64,000 nt of DNA, from assembly GCF_027938815.1 (NCBI RefSeq), contig NZ_CP115913.1:4498001-4562000 (forward strand), written 5' to 3'. The number at the start of each line of letters is the position of its first letter. Within the stretch, counting starts at the first letter, position 1. The position numbers were made by a program, and so were the translations under genes. Below the pieces are notes generated by a model that was given only the letters and a program-made list of their open reading frames with translations, was not told the origin of the DNA and did not search any database. Source of the stretch: Oceanirhabdus sp. W0125-5 (GTDB lineage Bacteria > Bacillota > Clostridia > Clostridiales > Clostridiaceae). This document shows, in pieces, positions 46,272-55,047 of this stretch.

Positions 46272-46418
46272 GGCAGGTCTCCTGACTTATGATTCTTCCG
46301 CCTCTTGCCCTTCTCTGAATACTCAAATGGATCTGCAAGATTTGTCCTCACTTACAGTAGCGGGGGCTGTTGTGGAATCTCACCACATTCCCATTTTAAG
46401 CTAAGGGTCGGCTTAAAA
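46272..46418 (-). ncRNA. Cobalamin riboswitch, second
   Basis: The same elements appear as in the first riboswitch: GGGAATGTGGTGAGATTCC, ACAGCCCCCGCTACTGTAAG and GTCAGGAGACCTGCC on the minus strand. Only about 20 nt separate the aptamer from the cbiK ribosome site GGAGGG, and no terminator is present. Control is therefore probably translational. Confidence 0.95.
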
Positions 46419-46652
46419 ATTAGTTCCACTTTTGTTTCAAAAATGTGAGTTATTTATTCACTTTTTGAAACAATCATAGAGGAAGTTATTTTTAAACAAT
46501 CCCTGCTGGCACCGAATACATTTTTCTAACAGTTTAAGTTTATTATAACCTATAAAAGTAGTCAAACTTTATTTTACTATTTTCGCCAAATTTTCAACTA
46601 TCCTTAATCTCTCTTTCCCTTCTACACCATCTATATGTGATATGTTTTCGGT

Positions 46653-46690
46653 ATATATCTCTCTTTTTTAAGAAACCGTTGAAAATTATT
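46653..46690. repeat. Solo IS1595-type end
   Basis: ATATATCTCTCTTTTTTAAG and AAACCGTTGAAAATT match the left end of the IS at 19122-20900. No transposase adjoins it. Confidence 0.7.
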
Positions 46691-46777
46691 CTAAGTTGAA
46701 GATTATGATTACTATCAATTATTTAACTCAACTCTCTAATACCCCTGTCCTATTGTCTACTTATAAATATTATATAT

Positions 46778-46875
46778 TGCTCTCTTTTTTAAGAAGCCGT
46801 TGAAATTCACCCTTTAATATCTTTCCATTATTTACAGTAAATAACTTCAACGGTATTTTAAAAAAGAGAGATATA
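46778..46875. mobile_element. Small MITE-like element with IS1595-type ends
   Basis: TGCTCTCTTTTTTAAGAAGCCGTTGAA at the left and TTCAACGGTATTTTAAAAAAGAGAG at the right enclose about 40 bp. The ends match the IS at 19.1-20.9 kb, and the interior has no coding capacity. It looks like a transposase-dependent miniature element. Confidence 0.65.
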
Positions 46876-47128
46876 TCTTGATTGCATATTGAAAGTATAC
46901 TTAGGCAAGTCCATGTAAACAACTTCACCCTATCTACCCCACCATAATTTACAGAATATAACTTCAACGATATTTTAAAAAACAGAGATATATCTTGATT
47001 GCATATTGAAAGTATTCGTAGGCAAGTCCATGTAAACAACTTCACCCTATCTACCCCACCATAATTTACAGAATATAACTTCAACGATATTCTAAAAAAG
47101 AGAGATATATCTTAATTGCATATTATAC
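46845..47128. repeat. 117-bp tandem repeats containing IS ends
   Basis: Three starts of a 117-bp unit lie at 46845, 46962 and 47079; the third unit is cut short. Each begins with CTTCAACG(G/A)TATT.TAAAAAA, the IS1595-type end, followed by GAGATATATCTTGATTGCA and GGCAAGTCCATGTAAACAAC. A long frame on the minus strand is only a translation of the repeat. Confidence 0.85.
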
Positions 47129-47164
47129 ATATATAAAAGGCTCGTCCCACGCCAAACAATAAAA

Positions 47165-47192
47165 AAACGCAGAAATCTAAGTTTCTGCGTTT
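47165..47192 (-). terminator. Terminator after the nucleotidase gene
   Basis: AAACGCAGAAA and TTTCTGCGTTT form an 11-bp stem around TCTAAG, with an A run that is a T run on the minus strand. Confidence 0.9.
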
Positions 47193-47205
47193 AATAGCTT
47201 ATTTA

Positions 47206-49020
47206 TTAGTTATAAGGAATTTCGATAACATCTCCAACAAAGATCATGTTAGCATTTTCGATTCCGTTAGCTTCTGCTAACTTCTCATAAGTAGTTCCGA
47301 ACATTTCAGCAATCTTACCTAATGTATCTCCTTCAACTACTTTATAAGTGTTCATTTCAGCTTTTTTAGCTACTGCAGGAACAGCTATAACATCACCAGG
47401 GAATATCATGTTAGGGTTAATTCCATTATTAACTGCAACTAACTCTTCATATGATTTTAATCCTAATGCTTTAGCAATTTCTCCTAAAGTATCACCATAC
47501 TTAACTACATAAACACCTAAAGAAACTATTCTTCCTTCAACTGCTGCTTTTCCATCATTGTTAATGAATGCAACAAGAGCTTCGTCTTGAGTCATAAACT
47601 CTCCAACTCTCTCAGCTGCTTTAAACATACCATAACCATCTCCACCTGCTCCTAAGAAGTCAGATGTAGCCATGATATAATATTTTTCAGGATCCATTGG
47701 AGCATCTCCAACCATAACTTCTACAATTCTGTTTCCTGCTTCAGCAGCTGGATTGAATACATAAGTCATACCTGCAACGTGAGGGAATGCACCCTTAGCT
47801 TGTGGATAACTATCAATACCATGCTCAAGAGCAGCTATAATATCTTTTCCTAAGATCTTCTTAGTTGTAACTGTGTTACCGAATGGGAATGCTGTAACAA
47901 CATCACCTTTAGTGATATCTCCAGCTTTAATTGAAGCTCTAATTCCTCCACCATTTGTGAAAGCAATATCAGCTTTAGTAGCTGCAAGCATTGCGTCAGC
48001 AATAAGGTTACCTAGGTTAGTCTCTCCAGTTCTAACATGAGCTCTTTCACCATCTAAGTCCACGTCAGTTTTACCAACAACAACTGAAGTAATTTCTTCA
48101 TTTTCTTTATTAATTGTTTCAACTAATTCTACCATTTCAGCTTTAGGTTCTAATTCTAAAGCTTCTTTTCTTTCAATTAATTTAGCTGTAGCAGTTACTT
48201 TACCATTTTCAACTGTTAATTCAACAACACCAAAGTTGTTTCCTTTTTCACCAGTTTGTACTAATAAAGTATCTCCATACATAACAGGCTCTACAATATC
48301 AGTGTGGCTGTGTCCATCGATGAATACATCGATTCCTTCAACCTCTTTACATAAATCTACTGAGTTATTTTCACCCTCAATACCAATGTGTCCAACAGCG
48401 ATTATAACATCAACTTTAGATTCAAGTTCTTTAACCATTTTCTTAGCTGTTTCAACTTGATTCTCAAAAGTTAATCCTTCAACATTCTTTGGATGTGTCA
48501 TGAATGCTGTATCAGGAGTAGTTACTCCGAAGATACCAACTTTAACACCTTCAAACTCTTTTATAATATAATCTTTAAGTAAAAGTTCCCCATTTGCATC
48601 CTTAACGTTTGCAGATAGAACTGGGAAATTTGCAACTTCTACTAACTCTAACAATCTCTCTTTTCCAAAATCGAAATCGTGGTTTCCAGCTACCATAGCA
48701 TCATACTTAATTAAGTTGTATGCTCTAATAACACTCTCACCTTTAGTTAATGTTGCTATAGGCGGACCTTGGATAGCATCTCCAGCATCTAATAATAAGA
48801 AGTTTGGATTTTCTGCTCTTAACTTGTCCACTAAAGTAGCAATTCTATCAATACCAATACCATCATATTTGCTTGCGATCATCGTACCATGGAAGTCATT
48901 AGTATGTCCAATTACAATCTTCACAGGCTCTGTAGTATCAGCAAATGCATTCGTTGGCACAACAAACGCCACTAACATAAATAAAGCTACGAAAAAACTT
49001 GTCCATTTTTTAGTTCTCAT
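47206..49020 (-). CDS. Secreted 5'-nucleotidase/UDP-sugar hydrolase with LysM repeats
   Basis: This 604-residue exported enzyme has a signal peptide of about 27 residues. The metallophosphatase domain carries IGHTNDFHGTM near 38, LDAGDAIQGPP near 80 and AGNHDFDFGKERL near 110. The 5'-nucleotidase C-terminal domain follows from about 315 with NLGNLIADAMLAAT and FTNGGGIRASI. Two LysM repeats end the protein, YVVKYGDTLGEIAKALG and YKVVEGDTLGKIAEMFG, which bind peptidoglycan. The start is the ATG behind GGAGGG. It likely scavenges phosphate and nucleosides at the wall. Confidence 0.93.
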   Translation of the reverse strand: MRTKKWTSFFVALFMLVAFVVPTNAFADTTEPVKIVIGHTNDFHGTMIASKYDGIGIDRIATLVDKLRAENPNFLLLDAGDAIQGPPIATLTKGESVIRAYNLIKYDAMVAGNHDFDFGKERLLELVEVANFPVLSANVKDANGELLLKDYIIKEFEGVKVGIFGVTTPDTAFMTHPKNVEGLTFENQVETAKKMVKELESKVDVIIAVGHIGIEGENNSVDLCKEVEGIDVFIDGHSHTDIVEPVMYGDTLLVQTGEKGNNFGVVELTVENGKVTATAKLIERKEALELEPKAEMVELVETINKENEEITSVVVGKTDVDLDGERAHVRTGETNLGNLIADAMLAATKADIAFTNGGGIRASIKAGDITKGDVVTAFPFGNTVTTKKILGKDIIAALEHGIDSYPQAKGAFPHVAGMTYVFNPAAEAGNRIVEVMVGDAPMDPEKYYIMATSDFLGAGGDGYGMFKAAERVGEFMTQDEALVAFINNDGKAAVEGRIVSLGVYVVKYGDTLGEIAKALGLKSYEELVAVNNGINPNMIFPGDVIAVPAVAKKAEMNTYKVVEGDTLGKIAEMFGTTYEKLAEANGIENANMIFVGDVIEIPYN

Positions 49021-49158
49021 GCCTTTTAAACCCTCCATTTACATAATAGTTACATTTATTATTATATATGTATTTTTAAAATTAGTAAATATCTAAATTT
49101 TTAGATTATTTAAATTATTGTTATTTCTCTTCATTTATCTTTATAAGTTAAAAAAATA

Positions 49159-49197
49159 AAAGAATCTATCAAATTACCCAAATTTGATAGATTCTTT
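49159..49197 (-). terminator. Terminator after the two-OB-fold gene
   Basis: AAAGAATCTATCAAATT and AATTTGATAGATTCTTT form a perfect 17-bp stem with loop ACCCA. Confidence 0.9.
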
Positions 49198-49200
49198 TTA

Positions 49201-49893
49201 TTAAAATTTACAGTTATTTAGATACTCAACGTTATATGTGCAAATTTCAGTAGCTTGTTCACTTAATTTCATAACGTTGCTGCAGTTAGTACATGATATC
49301 TCTCTTACAATATTTCTATTTTGTATACCGCCATTTATAAAACATTGAGAGCCTACATCAAGCCTTTTATAATCTTCATCCGCCTGATTACTTAAAGAAG
49401 TAACAAAAACATAATCTGATTTCTTATGATTTTCTTCATATACATGGAGTTTTCTGTTTATTGCCAATTGATACTGAGCATTTGAAACTCCACTAGCCAG
49501 CTTTCTATACTTAACTTTTCTGCATACAACACCTAATATAAAAACCTGATTAGATATCTCTTTTAAATCCTCAAAATCAAGGTCCTCTGAAAGTTTTACT
49601 ACATCAATAGCATTAACTACTGTTTCAAACCCTTCAATAACCCTTGTTTCCTTGCATATATCACAATGGATAACCTGTCTTTTCCCTCTGCTTGCCATAA
49701 TTCCCTTTATAAAAACGAAATCATTCACTGAACAATCTTTACATTTCTTAAAGCTTTCATAAATCACAACTCTTGGGAAATCTCTTTTACCATTTCTTCG
49801 AACAACCTCTAATGTGATTATATCTGAAATATCGTTAATTGCTTCAATTTTAACAATTTTTCCTACTAGGTGAACGTAATTTTCTCTTGCCAT
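49201..49893 (-). CDS. Two-OB-fold, SSB-like protein with CxxC motifs
   Basis: This 230-residue protein is an internal duplication. Residues 5-77 start NYVHLVGKIVKIEA, as in single-stranded-DNA binding proteins, with the strand DFVFIKGIMASRGKRQV, and end in HCDIC (77-80). Residues 116-201 repeat the plan (NQVFILGVVCRKVKYRKLASG, QCFINGGIQNRN) and end in CTNC (201-204). The two CxxC pairs could hold one zinc ion. CKDC at 51-54 adds two more cysteines. I read it as SSB-related, but it lacks the usual acidic C-terminal tip. The start is ATG after a GTG in the ribosome site. Confidence 0.6.
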   Translation of the reverse strand: MARENYVHLVGKIVKIEAINDISDIITLEVVRRNGKRDFPRVVIYESFKKCKDCSVNDFVFIKGIMASRGKRQVIHCDICKETRVIEGFETVVNAIDVVKLSEDLDFEDLKEISNQVFILGVVCRKVKYRKLASGVSNAQYQLAINRKLHVYEENHKKSDYVFVTSLSNQADEDYKRLDVGSQCFINGGIQNRNIVREISCTNCSNVMKLSEQATEICTYNVEYLNNCKF

Positions 49894-49980
49894 CACCCTT
49901 CCCCCTGTCTAGTTAACTCGTAAGTAAAAATTCTCCTATATATAAAAAATAAAAAGTACTTAATTACAATACTAATAGAG

Positions 49981-50060
49981 ATTCAAGTTCAACTATAATT
50001 TATACTAAGCTTTAGGTACCATGATTTTGATACAAGTATAAATTATGTTTCACTATGATT
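49981..50060. repeat. Dispersed inverted-repeat element, copy 2
   Basis: ATTCAAGTTCAACTAT and AATTTATAC on the left are mirrored by GTATAAATTATGTTTCACTATG on the right. It shares the layout and most bases with 14076-14167, while the loop differs. It lies upstream of the two-OB-fold gene. The rest of the 336-bp gap to vanZ shows no gene. Confidence 0.6.
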
Positions 50061-50232
50061 CTCAAAATATGATTTTTGAGCAAAACAATGATTTAATTAA
50101 ATTTTTTTCATGATTATGGTCTAACTTTACTGAAACTGTTAAAAATTCACAGCATTTTTCCCATAAACTCTACATTATCATTGTACTCTATGTTAATTAT
50201 ATGTCAAGATTAATCAGAAATTCTTTTAATTT

Positions 50233-50721
50233 TCATCTCTTAATTCTTCCTCTTATTACATTTTTAATAAAAGGAGTTGCTATAATTAATAACAAGATAA
50301 AAATCCCACCAGAAGTATCTATAAGAACATCTCTAATAGATCCATCTCTTCCTGGAACAAATAACTGATGAAACTCGTCACTACATGCATACATAAAAGT
50401 TATTAATATAGAAATTGTAAAACACTTTGTATAATGTTTCTTAGTAAATACCTTTACACCCTTAATTAAATATTCAAATGTTACAGCTCTATATATCAAT
50501 ACACTCAGAATACCGTATTCAGTAAAATGAGCTAGCTTTCTTATTAAAAACTCAATATTACCCTTAAAGACATTCTCTACATCTACACCAACTGCATCAA
50601 TAATTTCTACAATAAAATTACTTTTCTCATTAGAAGTTTCTGCTACATCACTGGAGAACATGAAAATCACAATCATCCAACCGATTACTAATCCCCATCT
50701 TATGGCCCTTTTCTTCTTCAT
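50233..50721 (-). CDS. VanZ family membrane protein
   Basis: This 162-residue protein has four hydrophobic segments and a VanZ-like core: RKLAHFTEYGILSVLIY near residue 66 and SDEFHQLFVPGRDGSIRDVLIDTSGG near 115. VanZ-type proteins are found with glycopeptide and lipoglycopeptide resistance, but most homologues have no known role. The start is the ATG behind AAGGAG; a longer frame upstream has no ribosome site. A truncated relative lies at 60298-60771. Confidence 0.88.
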   Translation of the reverse strand: MKKKRAIRWGLVIGWMIVIFMFSSDVAETSNEKSNFIVEIIDAVGVDVENVFKGNIEFLIRKLAHFTEYGILSVLIYRAVTFEYLIKGVKVFTKKHYTKCFTISILITFMYACSDEFHQLFVPGRDGSIRDVLIDTSGGIFILLLIIATPFIKNVIRGRIKR

Positions 50722-50816
50722 AAACTCTCCTTTTCTTAAAATCATCAAGATTAATTTTTTTCCCTCAATAAGTATACCATCATATACCATTTTTAGTTGT
50801 AAATTATGTGTAAAAA

Positions 50817-50837
50817 AAAGCGTATTTTACACGCTTT
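50817..50837 (-). terminator. Terminator after the EFR1 gene
   Basis: AAAGCGT and ACGCTTT pair around ATTTTAC and lie in A/T runs. The gene at 50851 ends 13 bp away. Confidence 0.8.
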
Positions 50838-50850
50838 GATAATATATTCT

Positions 50851-51678
50851 CTATATAAAAATTTCAGGTTCTCTTCTATAAGCAAATTGTTCTTCTAATT
50901 CAACCTTATGATATAAATAGTTGTGATCATCATAATATTTTGCATTATTAGGACATTTTTTAATACATGCACCACATTTAATACAAATTCCTCTTAATAA
51001 AGAAACATCTTCATTGGTAATAGAACCCATAGGACATACATCAACACATAACTTACATACATTACAATTACTATTTGTTTTTGGTGCTACCTTTCTAATA
51101 TCGACTTGTACCCCATATTTATTTATTGGCTTATAATATGGTCTATATGGTTTATTTCCCTTTACAACAACATCATCATAATTCTTTTCTTTTGATAGCT
51201 TTAAATATATTTTATCTGCAAAACCTTTTATTATTTCCATATCCTTTTCATCAGGTCTATTTTTAGCTAGAGTTTTAGAAAAAGAGTGTTCTCCTATAAA
51301 AGCTCCTCCTGCAATAACTTTAAAATCTCTAGATTCCAAAATATCTTTTAATTCAATTAATGTATCATCATAGTTTCTATTTCCATAAACAACTACAGCT
51401 ATTGCTATCGCTCCATTCCCCCTAATACTGTTTAAAAATTTTAGCAACACATTAGGAATCCTTCCAGCATAAACAGGAACCCCTACAATAACCACATCAT
51501 CTTCACCAAATGATATTTCATTGTTTCTAACTTGAGGAAATGTAAAGTTAATATTTTCTATAGTCATCTTATTATTTATATTTTCATTTATTATCTCTGT
51601 AATTTTTGTTACTACCTTTTTTGTTGTGTCAGTAGCACTAAAATATAATGCTTTAACTTTTTTATTTATCATACTCAT
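50851..51678 (-). CDS. EFR1-type flavodoxin/ferredoxin protein
   Basis: This 275-residue cytoplasmic redox protein has an N-terminal flavodoxin-like fold (ALYFSATDTTKKVV near residue 10, VVIVGVPVYAGRIPN near 65, AIAVVVYGNRNYDDTL near 95). The C-terminal 2[4Fe-4S] ferredoxin domain has CNVCKLCVDVCP and CIKCGACIKKCP from about residue 208. This matches the EFR1 family. It probably passes electrons from a ferredoxin to an unknown partner. AGGGG precedes the ATG. Confidence 0.88.
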   Translation of the reverse strand: MSMINKKVKALYFSATDTTKKVVTKITEIINENINNKMTIENINFTFPQVRNNEISFGEDDVVIVGVPVYAGRIPNVLLKFLNSIRGNGAIAIAVVVYGNRNYDDTLIELKDILESRDFKVIAGGAFIGEHSFSKTLAKNRPDEKDMEIIKGFADKIYLKLSKEKNYDDVVVKGNKPYRPYYKPINKYGVQVDIRKVAPKTNSNCNVCKLCVDVCPMGSITNEDVSLLRGICIKCGACIKKCPNNAKYYDDHNYLYHKVELEEQFAYRREPEIFI

Positions 51679-51880
51679 ATTCCCCTATCATAATTAATTT
51701 ATCCTAAAATACCCAATCTCTTTTCACATGTATTATTATATCATGGACAGAACCCTATTACTTTTACTCTATACCAATAAACTTAAACTAATAAACTTAA
51801 ACTAACTTTATTTACTCATTTTAAAATCTTGAGAAGGAAATCTTGAGGAATGTATGAAATATCTTTAATACAATAATATA

Positions 51881-51919
51881 GGTCAGGTACACATTCCCAA
51901 ATTAGGTGTGTACCTGACC
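51881..51919 (-). terminator. Hairpin after pepF
   Basis: GGTCAGGTACAC and GTGTACCTGACC form a perfect 12-bp stem around a 15-nt loop, 37 bp after the pepF stop on the minus strand. There is no strong T run. Confidence 0.6.
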
Positions 51920-51956
51920 TCATTGATTTTCTTTACAATATACTATTTTTAATTTT

Positions 51957-53765
51957 CTATCCTTCTATTTCTTCAGTTAATCTTACAATCTCGTCAATTA
52001 TATTTCCAATATGCTCTATAGTATCAAGTAACGGCTTATCCGTTGTTATATCAACTCCTGCCATTTTTGAAAGTTCCACTGGAGTCTTAGTTCCACCTGC
52101 TTTTAGAACCTCTCTCCAATCATCAACTGCTGGCTGTCCTTCTTTTATTATTCTCTTACTTACCTCTGTTGCTACAGTAAGTCCTGCACTATAAGTATAT
52201 GGATAAAGTCCCATGTAGTAATGTGGCTGTCTCATCCAAGTAAGTTCTGCACCTTCTGTTATCTTTACATCATCTCCCCAGAACTTTTCAAGTACACTTC
52301 TCTTTAATTCATTAAGGGTACTAGCCTGAACACTTCCACCATTATCTATTATATTGTAAACTTCTCTTTGATAAGCAGCTTCTAAAAGATGCGTTACAAA
52401 GTTATGATAATAAGTACGTCCTATCATAGAAGATAATACCCATCTCTTAAATCTAGGTTCATCATTAACCTTCATAAGATGATTTGCCATTAACATTTCA
52501 TTCATTGTAGATGGTGCTTCTATAAAATATAATGATGGTCTTGTATCAAAAATATTTTGAGTTTGTCCACATAAATGGAAGTGACCTGCATGACCAAGCT
52601 CATGAGCTAATACAAATACTTCTCTCATTTTCTCAGTCCATGATATTAAAATAAATGGGTGTACTGCATATGGTGATGCACAGAATGCCCCTGTAGATTT
52701 TCCTTTATTTTGTACAAAATCAATCCATCTCTCATCATAAGCTCTTTTGATCATCTCTAAATAATCTTCCCCTAGTACCCCTAAGGCTTCTTCTATGTAT
52801 TTCTTAGATTCTTCTACTGTTATATTTGGCTCATAATCTGGATCAACAGCAAGCTTTAAATCCATAAAAGTCATTTCATCTATTTTATGAATCTTCTGAA
52901 GAAGCTTAGCGTACTTTCTCATATGAGGAGCTAACTTTTCCATTATTAAATCTATTTGTCTATTGTATAATTCTCTATCAACCTTCTGTGGAAATAACAG
53001 ACTATCTATAACAGAATCAAATCCTCTAAGCGTTGCCATTGTTTTTTCTTTTTGTACTTGAGTTTGATATGCAGCTGCTACAGTATTCTGATATTCTCTT
53101 AATTTAGAAGAAAATGCCTCAAATGCAGCTCTACGTAATTTTGTATTATTTTCAAACTCCCATTCACCTTCAAAAAGACCAAAACTAAGAGGATGCTCTT
53201 CTCCATCTACAGTGAAGCTTTTAAAGTTCATATCTGTAAGTTTAGTTTTTCCGTATATTGTATACGGTGCTCCTAGAGTAGATGATAATGCTGCTAATAC
53301 CCTTTCTGCCTCAGGATGAAGAGCGTGCTTCTTATCTCGCTTAATATCCTTCAAATAGTTGGCATTTTCTTTTGAGTTAGATATAGCCTCTTCTATAACT
53401 GCTTCATCTGCTTGGATAAGTTCACTATCTATAAAGCTAAGTCTACTAAATAAGTCTGATACAATGTTTGAAAACTTCATTGATCTTTCTTGATTTTCTC
53501 TATTTCCATAATCTACTGAAACTGACAGACTTGAATAAGAGCCTGCCTTATTTGCTACTTCATTTAACTTTTTCAACTTGTCCAAACACTCATTGATATT
53601 TTCTGCTGTGTAAAGCTTTCCTTTATACCCTTCCTCAATTTCTGAAGTAAGTTTTTTACACATTTCTACATCTGCATTATACTCTTCCTCTTTTGAATAA
53701 AAAGCAGATAGATCCCATGTAAGTGACTGATCTACATCTTTTCTTTCTTTTATAACCTTGCTCAT
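51957..53765 (-). CDS. pepF: Oligoendopeptidase F
   Basis: This 602-residue M3-family zinc endopeptidase cleaves short peptides in the cytoplasm. The zinc site is VLAHELGHAGHFHLC near residue 385 with the downstream glutamate in FIEAPSTMNEMLM near 412. PYTYSAGLTVATEVSK near 530 is typical of PepF. The N-terminal domain is helical with no signal peptide. GGGGTG precedes the ATG. It appears monocistronic. Confidence 0.95.
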   Translation of the reverse strand: MSKVIKERKDVDQSLTWDLSAFYSKEEEYNADVEMCKKLTSEIEEGYKGKLYTAENINECLDKLKKLNEVANKAGSYSSLSVSVDYGNRENQERSMKFSNIVSDLFSRLSFIDSELIQADEAVIEEAISNSKENANYLKDIKRDKKHALHPEAERVLAALSSTLGAPYTIYGKTKLTDMNFKSFTVDGEEHPLSFGLFEGEWEFENNTKLRRAAFEAFSSKLREYQNTVAAAYQTQVQKEKTMATLRGFDSVIDSLLFPQKVDRELYNRQIDLIMEKLAPHMRKYAKLLQKIHKIDEMTFMDLKLAVDPDYEPNITVEESKKYIEEALGVLGEDYLEMIKRAYDERWIDFVQNKGKSTGAFCASPYAVHPFILISWTEKMREVFVLAHELGHAGHFHLCGQTQNIFDTRPSLYFIEAPSTMNEMLMANHLMKVNDEPRFKRWVLSSMIGRTYYHNFVTHLLEAAYQREVYNIIDNGGSVQASTLNELKRSVLEKFWGDDVKITEGAELTWMRQPHYYMGLYPYTYSAGLTVATEVSKRIIKEGQPAVDDWREVLKAGGTKTPVELSKMAGVDITTDKPLLDTIEHIGNIIDEIVRLTEEIEG

Positions 53766-53882
53766 TTTTATAACACCCCTTTTTATACTAATAAATGGTT
53801 AGAAAGTAACTTTGTATATTTTTGTTATTTACTCATCTTATTATAGTATAAAATGACACTATTTTCAAAATACTCTTAATCC

Positions 53883-53919
53883 AAAAAATGTCTGTGTACC
53901 AGGTCCACAGACATTTTTT
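53883..53919. terminator. Hairpin with A/T runs between divergent genes
   Basis: AAAAAATGTCTGTG and CACAGACATTTTTT form a 14-bp stem with loop TACCAGGTC. It lies between the divergently read pepF and dus genes, an odd place for a terminator, and may be a remnant of a lost transcript. Confidence 0.6.
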
Positions 53920-54035
53920 TACAACCAACTCTTACTGTGAAAAATTTAATTGTGTTCTAGAGCGATTTTTTGTATCATAGGAGTACAGGCTTTAAAGCCT
54001 CTTTTACTAAAGAATATTTACAAAGGAGTAACTGA

Positions 54036-55010
54036 ATGCAGTATTATTTTGCACCAATGCATGGAATTACGGAATACACCTATAGAAATTCTTATGATAA
54101 GATTTTTCATAATATTGATAAGTACTTTACACCCTTTATTGTTCCAAATAAAAGTAGGAATTATAAAACCAAAGATTTCATAGATGTTTTGCCTGAAAAT
54201 AATAAAGGGGTGAATATAATCCCTCAAATCCTTACCAATGATTCAGATGGTTTTATTGCTACTTCTAGAAAACTACAGAGATTAGGGTATAATGAGGTTA
54301 ACTTAAATTTAGGTTGTCCTTCTAAAATCGTTGTTTCAAAATATAAAGGCTCAGGATTTTTAGCAAAACGTGAAGAACTTGATAGGTTTTTAGATGAAAT
54401 ATATAAAATAGATGATATGAAGATTTCTGTAAAAACTAGGATAGGAAAAGACGATCCAGAGGAATTTTATGAGCTAATAAAGATTTTTAATAAATATCCT
54501 ATGGAAGAATTGATTATTCATCCTAGAACACAGAAAGATTTTTATGGGAACAAGCCTAATTTAGAGGTATTTAAAGATGCACTATCTTTAAGTACTAATC
54601 CTATATGCTATAATGGTGATATTTTTACTGGTGAGGATTATAATAAATTTGTACAAGCTTTTCCTAAAGTAAAATCCGTGATGCTAGGAAGAGGGATACT
54701 TGCTAACCCTGGGTTAGTAAATGAGATAAAAAATAATATCCTTATAGATAAGAAATTATTCAAAGAATTTCATGATGAACTTTTAAATAACTATATAAAA
54801 TTATGCAATGAAGATATGCATGTACTAATTAGAATGAAAGAACTGTGGGGGTATATGAGATACATATTTCCAAACAGTAAAGAATATCTTAAAGAAATAA
54901 AAAAATCACAAAAGGTAAGTGAGTACAGGGAAGCGGTTTTATGTTTGCTTACTGAACAGGAAATTGTGGAAGGTGCTGGATTATTTACTCAGGGTAACTG
55001 GGGTGTGTAG
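54036..55010 (+). CDS. tRNA-dihydrouridine synthase
   Basis: This 324-residue FMN enzyme reduces uridine in tRNA. The N-terminal FAPMHGITEYTYRN is the usual start, NLNLGCPSKIVVSKYKGSG near residue 90 contains the active-site cysteine, ISVKTRIGKDD follows near 130, and ICYNGDI and VMLGRGILANPGL form the FMN-phosphate side. The specific subfamily (DusA, B or C) is not clear. GGAG precedes the ATG. The FliB-like gene starts 37 bp downstream in the same direction. Confidence 0.9.
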   Translation: MQYYFAPMHGITEYTYRNSYDKIFHNIDKYFTPFIVPNKSRNYKTKDFIDVLPENNKGVNIIPQILTNDSDGFIATSRKLQRLGYNEVNLNLGCPSKIVVSKYKGSGFLAKREELDRFLDEIYKIDDMKISVKTRIGKDDPEEFYELIKIFNKYPMEELIIHPRTQKDFYGNKPNLEVFKDALSLSTNPICYNGDIFTGEDYNKFVQAFPKVKSVMLGRGILANPGLVNEIKNNILIDKKLFKEFHDELLNNYIKLCNEDMHVLIRMKELWGYMRYIFPNSKEYLKEIKKSQKVSEYREAVLCLLTEQEIVEGAGLFTQGNWGV

Positions 55011-55047
55011 CAAATATTATAATTAACTGCAGATGAGAGGGAAAAAA

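Noticed and set aside
46770..47084. 104-residue minus-strand frame with repeated MKLYSVNYGG-like segments
   Set aside because: It is a translation of the 117-bp tandem repeats and IS ends; it has no ribosome site and no family match.
46845..47128. Possible CRISPR array
   Set aside because: The units are 117 bp with no variable spacers and contain IS ends; no cas gene is near.
51777..51804. Two direct copies of AATAAACTTAAACT between EFR1 and pepF
   Set aside because: A simple short duplication in AT-rich DNA with no further structure.
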